A stretch of DNA of 64,000 bases from Sporolactobacillus mangiferae. GTDB taxonomy: Bacteria; Bacillota; Bacilli; Bacillales; Sporolactobacillaceae. The translations under genes were made by a program, and so were the position numbers. The notes beneath the pieces were generated by a model, which was given only the letters and a program-made list of their open reading frames with translations, ran no database searches and was not told the DNA's origin. This document shows positions 38,392 to 47,463 of the stretch, in pieces (the stretch's first letter is position 1; each line of letters starts with the position of its first letter). The stretch is from positions 186,001 through 250,000 of the forward strand of contig NZ_JAMAST010000002.1 of assembly GCF_023336505.1 (NCBI RefSeq), given 5' to 3'.

Positions 38392-38820
38392 TCAAATCCG
38401 AAACACCCAAAGTTTGCTCAGCAGGAAATTAACGGTCATGCCAATCAGCGTGCTGAACAGTTTATTTACATATAACGGAAGAAAAAGCAACAGATGCATG
38501 GAGATAAGCGTTATCCCCAATACTGCTACATTCAGCAAAACAAATCGAATGATTCGCGTAAATGATCCCGTTGATCCGGAAAATGTGATTTTTGAATTCC
38601 ACAGATAGCTGTTCAGCATTCCGGAACTGTATGACAGAACCTGAGCGGGTGCATAGTACAGATAAAGAAAATGTGTCAGCAAAAAGAAAACAATAAAATC
38701 AACGGCAGTGTTGCTGACTCCGATGAGGCCGAAAGAAATGGCCTGTCTCATCCAATTTCCCTTTCTTACTGCAGGTTCCGTCAATTGATCCATAATTTTT
38801 TCTTTGCTTTGAGTGCCCAT
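38392..38820 (-). CDS. GtrA family membrane protein
   Basis: A 142-residue protein with four membrane helices and the GtrA/DPMS-TM hallmark FGLIGVSNTAVDFIVFFLL and NSYLWNSKITF. Such proteins are thought to flip or carry undecaprenyl-linked sugars for decorating envelope polymers. It lies 18 bp after a GT2 glycosyltransferase with C-terminal membrane helices, the usual partner, suggesting lipoteichoic or wall teichoic acid glycosylation next to the tag operon. Start ATG 38820 behind AAAGGATT. Confidence 0.88.
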   Translation of the reverse strand: MGTQSKEKIMDQLTEPAVRKGNWMRQAISFGLIGVSNTAVDFIVFFLLTHFLYLYYAPAQVLSYSSGMLNSYLWNSKITFSGSTGSFTRIIRFVLLNVAVLGITLISMHLLLFLPLYVNKLFSTLIGMTVNFLLSKLWVFRI

Positions 38821-38838
38821 AAGACGTAATCCTTTTCA

Positions 38839-39801
38839 TTATTTTTTCTGATCAGCTGTATGCGTCTCAATACTGTATCTTGGCCGTTTTTTTGTTTCTG
38901 TAAATATTTTGCCAATGTACTCACCAATCACACCGATCGCCATCAGCTGCATACCGCCGACAATCCAAATGGATAGTATCAGTGATGTCCAGCCACTGAT
39001 TGTATTGCCCAGCAACCAGCTGACCAAGGCGTAGACAGCAATTCCGATCCCCGCAATAACAATCATAAATCCACAGCCCATCACGACTTTAATCGGCGCA
39101 ACACTGAATGAAGTAATCCCGTCTGCTGCAAAAGCAATCATTTTTTTCAATGGATATTTCGATTCTCCGGCGAATCGTCTCTGGCGGTCATAATATACCA
39201 CTGTTGTCCTGAAGCCAAGCAGAGGGATAATACCGCGGATGAACAGATTACTTTCCTGATAGCGCATCAATTCCTGTACCGCTCTTTGGCTGATCAGACG
39301 ATAATCTGCATGGTCAGGGATAAGCCGAACCCCCATTTTACCCATCAACTTATAAAAAGCGGAGGCTGTATGCTTTTTGAAAAATGTATCCATGTCGCGC
39401 CGCTTTCTCACACCATAGACAATATCAAAGCCCTCATGGTACTTGTCTACGAACACATCCATAAGCCGAACATCATCCTGCAGATCCGCGTCAATGGTAA
39501 TGACACAGTCTGCCACATCACTCACCGTTTCAATCCCCGCGATCAGTGCATTCTGATGTCCAAAATTTCTGCTCAGCTTCACGCCCCGGATGATTGAACT
39601 GGTCACAGCCTGTTCAGCAATCAGCTGCCACGTCCGATCCGCACTGCCATCATCAACCAGAAGAATGAAACTGCGGTCGCTGATCTTTCCAGACTGAATT
39701 AACGACTTCAAACGGTTAATCAGTACTTTCATCGTCTCCGGAAGTACAGCAGCTTCATTGTAGCAGGGAACGACGATGCTGAGCAATGTTTCGCTGCTCA
39801 T
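38839..39801 (-). CDS. Membrane-anchored GT2 glycosyltransferase (CsbB/GtrB-like)
   Basis: Transfers a sugar from a nucleotide donor to undecaprenyl phosphate. The 320-residue product has the GT2 fold VPCYNEAAVLPET, LVDDGSADRTW, KLSRNFGHQNALIAGI, TIDADLQDD and two C-terminal membrane helices. Architecture matches the DPM1-like CsbB, YkcC and GtrB group. Paired with the GtrA protein downstream. The sugar added is unknown. Confidence 0.9.
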   Translation of the reverse strand: MSSETLLSIVVPCYNEAAVLPETMKVLINRLKSLIQSGKISDRSFILLVDDGSADRTWQLIAEQAVTSSIIRGVKLSRNFGHQNALIAGIETVSDVADCVITIDADLQDDVRLMDVFVDKYHEGFDIVYGVRKRRDMDTFFKKHTASAFYKLMGKMGVRLIPDHADYRLISQRAVQELMRYQESNLFIRGIIPLLGFRTTVVYYDRQRRFAGESKYPLKKMIAFAADGITSFSVAPIKVVMGCGFMIVIAGIGIAVYALVSWLLGNTISGWTSLILSIWIVGGMQLMAIGVIGEYIGKIFTETKKRPRYSIETHTADQKK

Positions 39802-40029
39802 AGCCCTCAGCCCAGCTTTCTCAAAAAATGTATAAGAAATTATACCTCGTTGTCACTCATTTAACGGTAAAATGAAATTCTTTTTACATTGGGCAGCGAT
39901 TTTTGGGCAGGATAAACCATTCTGGCGAAAGAATATGAATTCTGCGGTCATCCTAATCATTTTTGTCCACTCTGGTTTATCAGCAGGATTTAAAAAGAGC
40001 TTTTACTTTCCTGAGTGCCCGTTCTGCCA

Positions 40030-40686
40030 TTATTCAACTGCCGTTAATGCATCAATCGCAAAACAGGACCAGCTTTCCATACGATCAAACACAGCTGTAT
40101 TTTTTAACTCGCTTAACGTCTTCCAGCTTCCTTCAAGTTTATCTTTTTCGCGGACCGTTACTTCTGCGTTGCTTGGGAGACTTAATACGGTCAAAATGCC
40201 GATATGAACTTTGCCCACCTCTGTATTGTCATCGTTAATTAATCCGATGGTCTCAATAGCTGCCTGTTCTCCGTGCTCTATTCTTAACTCTTCATTTATT
40301 TCCCGCTCTAAATTCAGAGCAAGCACCTTATGAAAATCATTTGCATCACTTATTTTGTTCATATGTCCACCGACACCGATAGATAATTTTCCATGCAGCC
40401 GCTTCTCTCCTCCGCCACCTAATCGCTGATAAGTAAAATAACGGTCACCCTGTTTCAGCACAGCATAAGGGATTGGCTGTTTGTATTCTGTGTTCTCTTC
40501 TGCATCACCGCGGCGCATAATTAAGTATGAGTCCGCCATTTTTCTAATGATTTGATTGACCCTTGCCCTGGATCGCTCTGTACCCTGAAAAGCCGAAGGC
40601 ATTTCTTTATCGCCGAACAGATCCGCTTTTTTAACAACAATAATTGGTTCGTCCATTTTCCCCATAATCAATCGTTCCTCCATCAT
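40030..40686 (-). CDS. Nudix-type phosphohydrolase-like protein (COG4112 type)
   Basis: A 218-residue protein with a Nudix-like box: GVGGHMNKI ... LALNLEREINEELRI, containing the REINEEL metal-binding helix, though with a longer gap than classical MutT. This matches a family of predicted phosphoesterases. Start at ATG 40686 after AGAGG; several nearby in-frame ATGs exist. Single gene, substrate unknown. Confidence 0.75.
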   Translation of the reverse strand: MMEERLIMGKMDEPIIVVKKADLFGDKEMPSAFQGTERSRARVNQIIRKMADSYLIMRRGDAEENTEYKQPIPYAVLKQGDRYFTYQRLGGGGEKRLHGKLSIGVGGHMNKISDANDFHKVLALNLEREINEELRIEHGEQAAIETIGLINDDNTEVGKVHIGILTVLSLPSNAEVTVREKDKLEGSWKTLSELKNTAVFDRMESWSCFAIDALTAVE

Positions 40687-40739
40687 TATAAGCCTCTTTC
40701 AATAATCGAGTGAACCAGTGCCCGTTGTCAAGCGAATTT

Positions 40740-40905
40740 TAGAAAAACCGGTCTTTAATCTTCAATCATGAGTCGGTTGCTCTGTTCCTTTTGCTTGTGT
40801 CATCGTCGCGAGCGCGCTGCAGGATCCCGCTTTAACGCTTAAACATGATATGGGGAGAATCGGTGCTTTCTTTACCCCTGTTAAAAAGATGGGGTGGATT
40901 TTCGG
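40740..40905 (+). repeat. Possible strongly decayed repeat copy
   Basis: Begins AGAAAAACCGGTC like copies A and B and ends GGTGCTTTCTTTACCCCTGT like copies B and C, with CTGCAGGATCCCGC in place of the core. Similarity is limited to these ends. Confidence 0.35.
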
Positions 40906-41010
40906 ATTTTCCGGAGGATAGATACGTGGCAAGGATTGGGCGTTTAATTCATCGCCAAATGCCTTCAGCTTTCATAGAATATCATATCTCGAGATAAAGG
41001 AGTGACTTGA

Positions 41011-41187
41011 ATGGGCAACTTTGGTTTCGGCGGCTATCCGTCTAATGCTCCATACGGTGGCGCAAGTGAAGGATGCGGCGGCTATCCATCATATCCGGTA
41101 GGCGGTTATTCCTGCGGCAACAGTTTTGCGCTGATTGTCGTATTGTTCATCCTGTTAATTATTGTTGGCGCTGCCTTCGTCTGCTGA
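41011..41187 (+). CDS. YjcZ family sporulation protein
   Basis: A 58-residue protein with a Gly/Tyr/Pro-rich N-terminal half (MGNFGFGGYPSN, GCGGYPSYPVGGYSCG) and one C-terminal membrane segment SFALIVVLFILLIIVGAAF. This is the standard YjcZ layout, found in spore-associated microproteins such as SscA. ATG 41011 preceded by AAAGGAGTGACTTGA. A perfect terminator follows. Its membrane segment closely resembles the 19-residue protein at 23712. Confidence 0.88.
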   Translation: MGNFGFGGYPSNAPYGGASEGCGGYPSYPVGGYSCGNSFALIVVLFILLIIVGAAFVC

Positions 41188-41200
41188 TGAATTGATACTG

Positions 41201-41230
41201 AAATACCCGGCTGACCTGCCGGGTATTTTT
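41201..41230 (+). terminator. Terminator after the YjcZ gene
   Basis: AATACCCGG, short loop, CCGGGTATTTTT. Confidence 0.88.
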
Positions 41231-41336
41231 CTATATATTATTGAGTTTTGATGATGCGGCAATCATTCATATATTTGTGTATAATAAGTATAGTGTTCAA
41301 TTTTAATTTGGAGGTGACGCCTGAGTATGGTTAACC

Positions 41337-42659
41337 ATGCTCAGGGATCATTTGGACGATACTATTGGTATATTAATGGTCATTCTGTTAATTTTTTTAA
41401 CTGCTTTTTTTGTTGCGGCCGAGTTTGCAATTGTTAAAATCCGCGCCACACGTTTGGATGAATTGATTAAGCAGGGAAACAAACGTGCTTCAGCCTCAAA
41501 GAAAATCGTAGACGACTTAAATGCCTATCTTTCAACAACGCAGCTGGGTATATCTGTCACAGCACTTGTTCTTGGATGGATTGGTGAACCTGCGGTTGCC
41601 CACCTCTTTAATCCTGTTTTTCAATGGTTTGGTTTAAATGATGCAATGATTCACACATTTGCGGTGCTTACCGGATTTTTCTTTATTACATTTGCCAGTG
41701 TAGTGCTTGGTGAATTAGCACCAAAAGCCATCGCCATTCATAAAGCCGAACAGATTACCTTATACATCGCCTACCCGCTCATCTGGATTCATCGACTGCT
41801 TTTCCCGTTTGTATGGCTGCTAAATACAATGTCAAATGGTGTTGTCCGCCTTTTAGGAATCAAAGATAACGGCCATCATGATACCGCTCTGACTGAAGGC
41901 GAACTGCGGCTGACACTTGCCGACAGTTATAAAAGCGGCGAAATTAGCCAGGGCGAGCTGCGCTATATGACACGTATTTTTGATTTTGACGAACGGACAG
42001 CACGCGAAATCATGGTTCCGCGTACGGAAATTGTCTGCATTTATAAAGAAGATCCGTTTGAAGAGTCACTTCAAACATTGCATAATGAAAAATTCACGCG
42101 TTTCCCGATTGTCGAAGAAGATAAAGACCATGTTGTGGGTATGATTAATATTAAAGACATGTTCAACGATGTTCTTAATAAAGATCTCCAGCCGATGGAG
42201 CACTACATCCGGCCGATCCTTTCGGTCCTTGAAACAATGCCGATTCGCATGCTTCTGGAACGCATGCAGAAAGAAAGTATCCATATGGCAATATTAACTG
42301 ATGAATACGGTGGTACATCCGGTCTGGTGACGGTAGAAGACATTTTGGAAGAAATTGTTGGAGAAATCCGTGATGAATACGATGAGCGTGAAGAACCGCT
42401 TATCCGGCGCATCAGCCCGGATCAGGCACTGGTGGACGGGAAACTGCTGATTTCGCATGTGAACAGACAGTTTCAGATTGATATTGAAGAAGAAGGCGTT
42501 GACACAATCGGGGGCTGGATACTGGCCGAAGAACCGAATGTCACCGTAGGTTCAACTCTGAACTATGATCATGTTGCCTTTGAAGTGAAAGAAATGGACG
42601 CACATCAAGTCAGAAAGATTATGATTACCAAAGTGAAAACACTAACGAACAATTCCTGA
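41337..42659 (+). CDS. CNNM/CBS-domain transporter (CorC-HlyC family, MpfA/YhdP-like)
   Basis: Membrane protein of the CNNM (DUF21) family linked to magnesium or other divalent cation efflux. The 440-residue product has about four N-terminal membrane helices (LMVILLIFLTAFFVAAEFAI), a CBS pair (MVPRTEIVCI, FTRFPIVEED, EYGGTSGLVTVEDILEEIVGE) and a C-terminal CorC/HlyC domain. The ATG at 41337 lies 20 bases after GGAGGTG, too far, while an ATG at 41327 at ideal distance is in another frame. A TTG at 41352 is an alternative start. Confidence 0.9.
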   Translation: MLRDHLDDTIGILMVILLIFLTAFFVAAEFAIVKIRATRLDELIKQGNKRASASKKIVDDLNAYLSTTQLGISVTALVLGWIGEPAVAHLFNPVFQWFGLNDAMIHTFAVLTGFFFITFASVVLGELAPKAIAIHKAEQITLYIAYPLIWIHRLLFPFVWLLNTMSNGVVRLLGIKDNGHHDTALTEGELRLTLADSYKSGEISQGELRYMTRIFDFDERTAREIMVPRTEIVCIYKEDPFEESLQTLHNEKFTRFPIVEEDKDHVVGMINIKDMFNDVLNKDLQPMEHYIRPILSVLETMPIRMLLERMQKESIHMAILTDEYGGTSGLVTVEDILEEIVGEIRDEYDEREEPLIRRISPDQALVDGKLLISHVNRQFQIDIEEEGVDTIGGWILAEEPNVTVGSTLNYDHVAFEVKEMDAHQVRKIMITKVKTLTNNS

Positions 42660-42716
42660 CACAAATCATATTTTAAGCAATGTAGCTTCTCTGGAAGCAC
42701 AGACTGAAATGAAAGA

Positions 42717-42749
42717 AAGAAGCGGCACATGAATCCGCTTCTTTTTTGT
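42717..42749 (+). terminator. Terminator after the CNNM gene
   Basis: AAGAAGCGG pairs with CCGCTTCTT, followed by TTTTT. Confidence 0.85.
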
Positions 42750-42757
42750 CTCTGAAG

Positions 42758-42830
42758 TATATAAATTTTAAGGAAAATCGTATAAGTGCGACAGCGGCTT
42801 TGCCATCGCCAGATGCTGGCAAAGCTTCAT
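42758..42830 (-). repeat. Family 2 repeat, inverted diverged copy
   Basis: Read on the minus strand it gives GGCAAAGCCGCTGTCGCACT, TATACGAT and AAAATTTATA, which line up with CCGTCGCACTTATAATATAA and GAATTTTAAA of the copy at 49418. It sits between the CNNM terminator and the end of cydC. Confidence 0.5.
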
Positions 42831-42867
42831 CGGATTCACTGAAACCAATCATAAACTTATATGCCAC

Positions 42868-44646
42868 TTATTTACTTTCGGTTTTCATCACAGTCCTTAA
42901 TGCATGAGGGACATCCATATCATAAAGACGGCGATACCTTTGTGAATGGGCAATCAGTTCATCGTGGCTCCCCTGAAGCGAGATACGGCCGTTTTCCATA
43001 AAAATGATCTGATCCATTTTTTCAGTCCCGGTTAAATGATGAGTGATCCAAATCAGCGTACGACCCTTCAGCGTTTCGAAAATCTTGTTTAGCAAATCGC
43101 GTTCAATGATCGGATCAAGTCCTACCGTAGGTTCATCCAAAATAACAATCGGCGTCTGACGTAAAAGGATACGTGCCAAGGCGATTCGCTGACGCTCACC
43201 ACCTGAGAAGATGGAGCCCGCTTCATGCATCTGAGTGTGATAACCGTCTGGTAGCTGTTCAATCAACGAGGTAAGCCCTACTGCATGCACGGCGTGCACG
43301 ATTTCATCTTGTGCCGCCTCCTGACTGCCCAATGAAAGATTATTCAGCACAGAAGTGTCAAATAAATGCGGATTCTGGCTTAAGACCGAAATCATGTCCG
43401 CTCTTGATGTGCCCACTTTCCAAGAGGGCACCCCATTTAACGTTACAGTCCCTTCGTTTGGAAAAAGCGTTCCATAAATCAGTTGGGCGAGTGTCGTTTT
43501 TCCCGCACCACTTCGACCGATAATCGCCAGCTTTGACCCTTGAGGAATATTCAGTGACAGATCGTGGACAGCCCAGTGCTCGGATTGTTCATATCTGAAA
43601 GAGACATTTGCAAGCTTAATATGAATAACCGGCCCGCAATGCCCCTTGTCCTCGCGAAATCCTTCAATCCTTCCAGGCGGATTCATCCGTCTATTGATCG
43701 TTGGATCATTCAGCTCATCTAAACGTCTCAATGACTGATCATATTGCGGTATCCGTTCGACGGCTTCTGAAACCGAAACAAAGGGCTCTGAGACCGTGAA
43801 TACGACAAGTGTAAACGCAGCGATCAGTGTCGGATTCATCACACCAGCATCCGAAAGGCTGCCCGCCCAGATTACTACTGCCATGACGCAGATACCAATC
43901 AATATCTGAGCCGCGAAATCCCGGCGCTTTCTGAAAACATGCAAAGCACGTTCCATCATCCTTGATTTTTTTTCAAGCTGCTTGTACTGCTCAAGAAATC
44001 GCTGCTGGCGGCCTGACATCATCCAGTCCGCTGAGCCAAAAACAGCATCTGTCAGCTGCCCGTACAGTTGCTGGCGGGTTGTCGAAATTTGCTGATATTT
44101 CTTGCTCATTAACCGTAGCGAAAAAACCGGGAAAACGGCAATAAGAAGCAGAAGATACAGGGCCATCAACAACGCAAAAGGCCAGTCAAAAAGACCGATG
44201 GCACCGATCCACAGCCCATAAATAATCAATGCAGTGACACAAGGCAGTATTGTGCGCAAAAAAAGATCCTGAAGATGTTCTATATCATCTGAAAGTATGC
44301 TCAGAAGATTGCCGATTTTAAAAGTCGATTGAATTTTCATGGCCGACGGTTCAAGCTTTCCATAGAGATGTGCCCGCATTTCGGAAAGAATTTTCAAAAT
44401 GGTGTTATGGCTGGCCAGACGGCCGGCATAATTAAAAACGGCCCGAAACGTACCAAAAGCGCGGACGCCGACTATCGGTACATAAATCATAAGAATGTTT
44501 TCCGGGCGCAGAGCTGCTTTGGAAATCAAGTAACCGGATGTAAACAGCAGTCCCGCAGCACAGAGCATAGCCGCCAGGCTGACTAGTGCGGAAAACAGCA
44601 GTCCGCGCCAATGTTTTTTTAATGAAGGGCGCAGCCATTCGCTCAT
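42868..44646 (-). CDS. cydC: Heterodimeric ABC exporter subunit CydC
   Basis: Half-transporter pairing with CydD; exports thiols and is needed for cytochrome bd assembly. The 592-residue product has six N-terminal membrane helices and an ABC ATPase with Walker A GRSGAGKTTLAQ, signature SGGERQRIALARILL and Walker B VILDEPTVGLDP. The N-terminus SGYLISKAAL is typical of CydC. Its start overlaps the cydD stop (ATGA). Last gene of cydABDC. Confidence 0.94.
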   Translation of the reverse strand: MSEWLRPSLKKHWRGLLFSALVSLAAMLCAAGLLFTSGYLISKAALRPENILMIYVPIVGVRAFGTFRAVFNYAGRLASHNTILKILSEMRAHLYGKLEPSAMKIQSTFKIGNLLSILSDDIEHLQDLFLRTILPCVTALIIYGLWIGAIGLFDWPFALLMALYLLLLIAVFPVFSLRLMSKKYQQISTTRQQLYGQLTDAVFGSADWMMSGRQQRFLEQYKQLEKKSRMMERALHVFRKRRDFAAQILIGICVMAVVIWAGSLSDAGVMNPTLIAAFTLVVFTVSEPFVSVSEAVERIPQYDQSLRRLDELNDPTINRRMNPPGRIEGFREDKGHCGPVIHIKLANVSFRYEQSEHWAVHDLSLNIPQGSKLAIIGRSGAGKTTLAQLIYGTLFPNEGTVTLNGVPSWKVGTSRADMISVLSQNPHLFDTSVLNNLSLGSQEAAQDEIVHAVHAVGLTSLIEQLPDGYHTQMHEAGSIFSGGERQRIALARILLRQTPIVILDEPTVGLDPIIERDLLNKIFETLKGRTLIWITHHLTGTEKMDQIIFMENGRISLQGSHDELIAHSQRYRRLYDMDVPHALRTVMKTESK

Positions 44647-46421
44647 TCAATCCCCTCCAATTGTGCCTGAATCATCGCGCGGTAAGCACCGTTCATGTGA
44701 ATCAGTTTCTCCTGACTGCCTGATTCCACGAGTTTTCCATTCTGAATAACAAGAATCCTGTCCATTTCCTCCATCCAATGAAGGCGGTGTGTCGCAAACA
44801 GTACCAGTTTATTTTTAAACAGAGAAAGCATTGTCTTTTTTAATTCATATTCTGTCTCAATATCAAGATGTGCCGTCGGTTCGTCCAGCAGCAGAACAGG
44901 GCGTTGGCAAAGAAAAGCTCTCGCAAGTGCCACACGCTGTTCCTGACCTCCGCTCATTTGCCTTCCGCCGTTTCCTATGCATTCATCCAGCCCGTGAGGA
45001 AGGCTGCTGACAAAGCGAGCTAAACCGGATGCTGCAATCGCCTGATTAATCTCTTCTTCAGATGCCTCCGGTTGATAAAATGCAACGTTATCACGAAGCG
45101 AAGCACTGAAAATATACGGATGCTGCGGAATATAAGTTACTTGCTGCCGCCACTCGCGTGAAGAAAACGTGATTCGCGTTCCGTTAATGAACACCTGACC
45201 CGCCTCCGCATCAATAAATCCGCCGATAAAATCAATCAGGGTTGACTTTCCCGCACCGCTTGGCCCAATGATGCCAATTTTTTCAAATCCAGAAAAATGT
45301 ACATTCAAATTTTTTATGGCAGCTTTCTGCGCACCCCTGTAAACAATTGAACTGTCTTCAATGGTGAGCAGACTTTTCTCATGCCAGCGTCCCATGTTGT
45401 GCCCGCTGACATGCTCAGGATCACCTGGTTCTTTCATTTTCACATAAGCATTGAGTTTCTGTGCTGCCTCTTTTCCGTCAAGCGTTGCATGATAGTCCTG
45501 GCCAAGTTCACGTACGGGAAGAAAATATTCAGGTGCCAGAATCAACACCGTTAATGCTGGCTCAAGCATAATATGACCATCAATTAAGCGAATGCCGAGC
45601 GCAACGGCCACGAAGGCAATGGACAGCATCGTAAAAAAATCAAGTGCGAAAGATGACAAAAAAGCAAGCTTCAAAGTGTTCATGGTCATCACTCTGTATT
45701 TATCACTGACGCGATTAATTGTTTGCTGATGACGTCTGCTTATGCCCAGATAGTAAAGCGTAGGTAGCCCTCTTAGTGAATCAATAAAATGGTTGGACAA
45801 TACCCGATAAGAAGCCCAACGATCATCCATTTTCTTTTGGGCAGCAAAACCAAGCAGAATCATGAAAAGAATCAGCACCGGCATTGTCACCAGCATAATG
45901 ATGCCGGACATCGGATCTTTCCAGAATACATAAAGCAAAATCAGCACGGGGACAATGCCGTTCGCAGCCATTTTGGGAATGAACAATTCAAGATAACTGC
46001 GCGTCTGGCTTACACCCTCAAGAGCAAGTGACACGAGCGAACCGGTGCCCTCTTTTTTTAACGCTTTGGATCCGATTTCAAAAAGCTTTTCAATAAATGC
46101 TTCTCTTAAGTCAGAACTTGTCCGATCCGCAAAATGATAACAATTGCTTTTAATGACATAGGCAGTGAAATGTCTGGCCAGGAGGGCAGTGAAAAAAAAG
46201 AGCAGATCGGAGCTCACGCTCACAATCTGTTTTCCGGAAAAAAGACCGGCAACCGTCCGACCTAAAAATAAGGCTTGCAGAATAATACACACCCCTTGCA
46301 CAAATGTTAGCAGTGCAACGAATGCAAAAAGCAATTTAGCCCCTTTGTACGATAACAGGTCACGGTCCATATTTCGGCTTGGCGACAACGACGACTTTAT
46401 TGCCGTGCGCAGGCCAAGCAC
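44643..46421 (-). CDS. cydD: Heterodimeric ABC exporter subunit CydD
   Basis: Partner of CydC. The 592-residue product has six membrane helices, Walker A GPSGAGKSTLID, signature MSGGQEQRVALARAFL and Walker B VLLLDEPTAHLD. The motif DRDLLSYKGAKLLF near the start is typical of CydD. GTG start at 46421 follows AAAGGA; an ATG 17 codons later has no ribosome site. It lies 25 bp after cydB. B. subtilis literature names the two ABC genes in the opposite order. Confidence 0.94.
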   Translation of the reverse strand: MLGLRTAIKSSLSPSRNMDRDLLSYKGAKLLFAFVALLTFVQGVCIILQALFLGRTVAGLFSGKQIVSVSSDLLFFFTALLARHFTAYVIKSNCYHFADRTSSDLREAFIEKLFEIGSKALKKEGTGSLVSLALEGVSQTRSYLELFIPKMAANGIVPVLILLYVFWKDPMSGIIMLVTMPVLILFMILLGFAAQKKMDDRWASYRVLSNHFIDSLRGLPTLYYLGISRRHQQTINRVSDKYRVMTMNTLKLAFLSSFALDFFTMLSIAFVAVALGIRLIDGHIMLEPALTVLILAPEYFLPVRELGQDYHATLDGKEAAQKLNAYVKMKEPGDPEHVSGHNMGRWHEKSLLTIEDSSIVYRGAQKAAIKNLNVHFSGFEKIGIIGPSGAGKSTLIDFIGGFIDAEAGQVFINGTRITFSSREWRQQVTYIPQHPYIFSASLRDNVAFYQPEASEEEINQAIAASGLARFVSSLPHGLDECIGNGGRQMSGGQEQRVALARAFLCQRPVLLLDEPTAHLDIETEYELKKTMLSLFKNKLVLFATHRLHWMEEMDRILVIQNGKLVESGSQEKLIHMNGAYRAMIQAQLEGIE

Positions 46422-46446
46422 TCACATCCTTTCTCTCTCTCGACGC

Positions 46447-47463
46447 TCAGTATTCTAAATGCTCTTCTTTAGAGACACGCTTTCTGAAAACATAGTAGCT
46501 CCAGATTGAATAGCCAAGCACAAACGGCAGTAAAGTAATGGCTACAATCGTCATTACGGTCAGTGAATAGGAGCCTGAAGCGGAATTATATATTGTCAGA
46601 TCATAGGCCGGTTTAATATTGCTGATCATCAATCTTGGGAATAGGCCGACAAATAATGAACTGACTGTCAATAGTATAACACCGGCGTTCATGCCAAATG
46701 CCCATCCGTCGCGTTTTTTCATCAGGAACAGGGCGGATAAAAGAAGAAGGAGCACATCCAGTATATAAATAGGATACAAAAACGAGCCCCGTTTCTCAAA
46801 CAGATCGGTAACAAAGAAAGTCACAATGACAAAGGCAATCGCCGCAGCGGCAAGCAGCCAGAATATTTTTTTGGCTAACTGACGTGCACGGTTCTGTATC
46901 TCTTCTGTTGTTCGCAGACACAAATAGACAAGCCCATGATAAAGACACAGCAGCAGAATTAACAGACCACCGAGTACGGAATACGGATTGACAATACTGG
47001 TGAACGTCGCATGCATATTCATCTGCTTATCTATTGGAAGCCCCAAAACAAGGGTTGAGAACACAACACCCCACAAGAACGGACAAAGCAGACTGGCTGT
47101 AAAAATCGCCCAATCCCATGCAGCCGCCCATTTTGGATGCGCAACCTTTGCACGATACTCAAATGCAGTGCCTCGCGCAATCAGAAGCAGAAGCATAACG
47201 ACAAGCGGCACATAAAATCCGCTGAACAGCGTCGCGTACCAGTTTGGAAATGCGGCAAACATCGCGCCACCTGCAGTAATCATCCATACTTCATTGGCAT
47301 CCCAGAATGGTCCGATGGTGTTAATCAATACACGACGTTCTTGTTCATTATGAGCCACAAATCGTGTGGCCATGCCAACACCAAAATCATACCCTTCCAG
47401 AAAAAAGAAACCGATAAATAAGACTGCAATGAGCAGAAACCACAGTTCATTCAGTGACAACAT
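46447..47463 (-). CDS. cydB: Cytochrome bd ubiquinol oxidase subunit II
   Basis: Membrane subunit of the high-affinity terminal oxidase. The 338-residue product has about eight to nine helices and the CydB signatures FFLEGYDFGVGM, NTIGPFWDANEVWMITAGGAMFAAFPNWYA and ARGTAFEYR. ATG 47463 behind GGGGAGG lies inside the end of cydA (17-bp overlap). Compare the orphan CydB-like protein at 13863, which lacks the EVW region. Confidence 0.97.
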   Translation of the reverse strand: MLSLNELWFLLIAVLFIGFFFLEGYDFGVGMATRFVAHNEQERRVLINTIGPFWDANEVWMITAGGAMFAAFPNWYATLFSGFYVPLVVMLLLLIARGTAFEYRAKVAHPKWAAAWDWAIFTASLLCPFLWGVVFSTLVLGLPIDKQMNMHATFTSIVNPYSVLGGLLILLLCLYHGLVYLCLRTTEEIQNRARQLAKKIFWLLAAAAIAFVIVTFFVTDLFEKRGSFLYPIYILDVLLLLLSALFLMKKRDGWAFGMNAGVILLTVSSLFVGLFPRLMISNIKPAYDLTIYNSASGSYSLTVMTIVAITLLPFVLGYSIWSYYVFRKRVSKEEHLEY

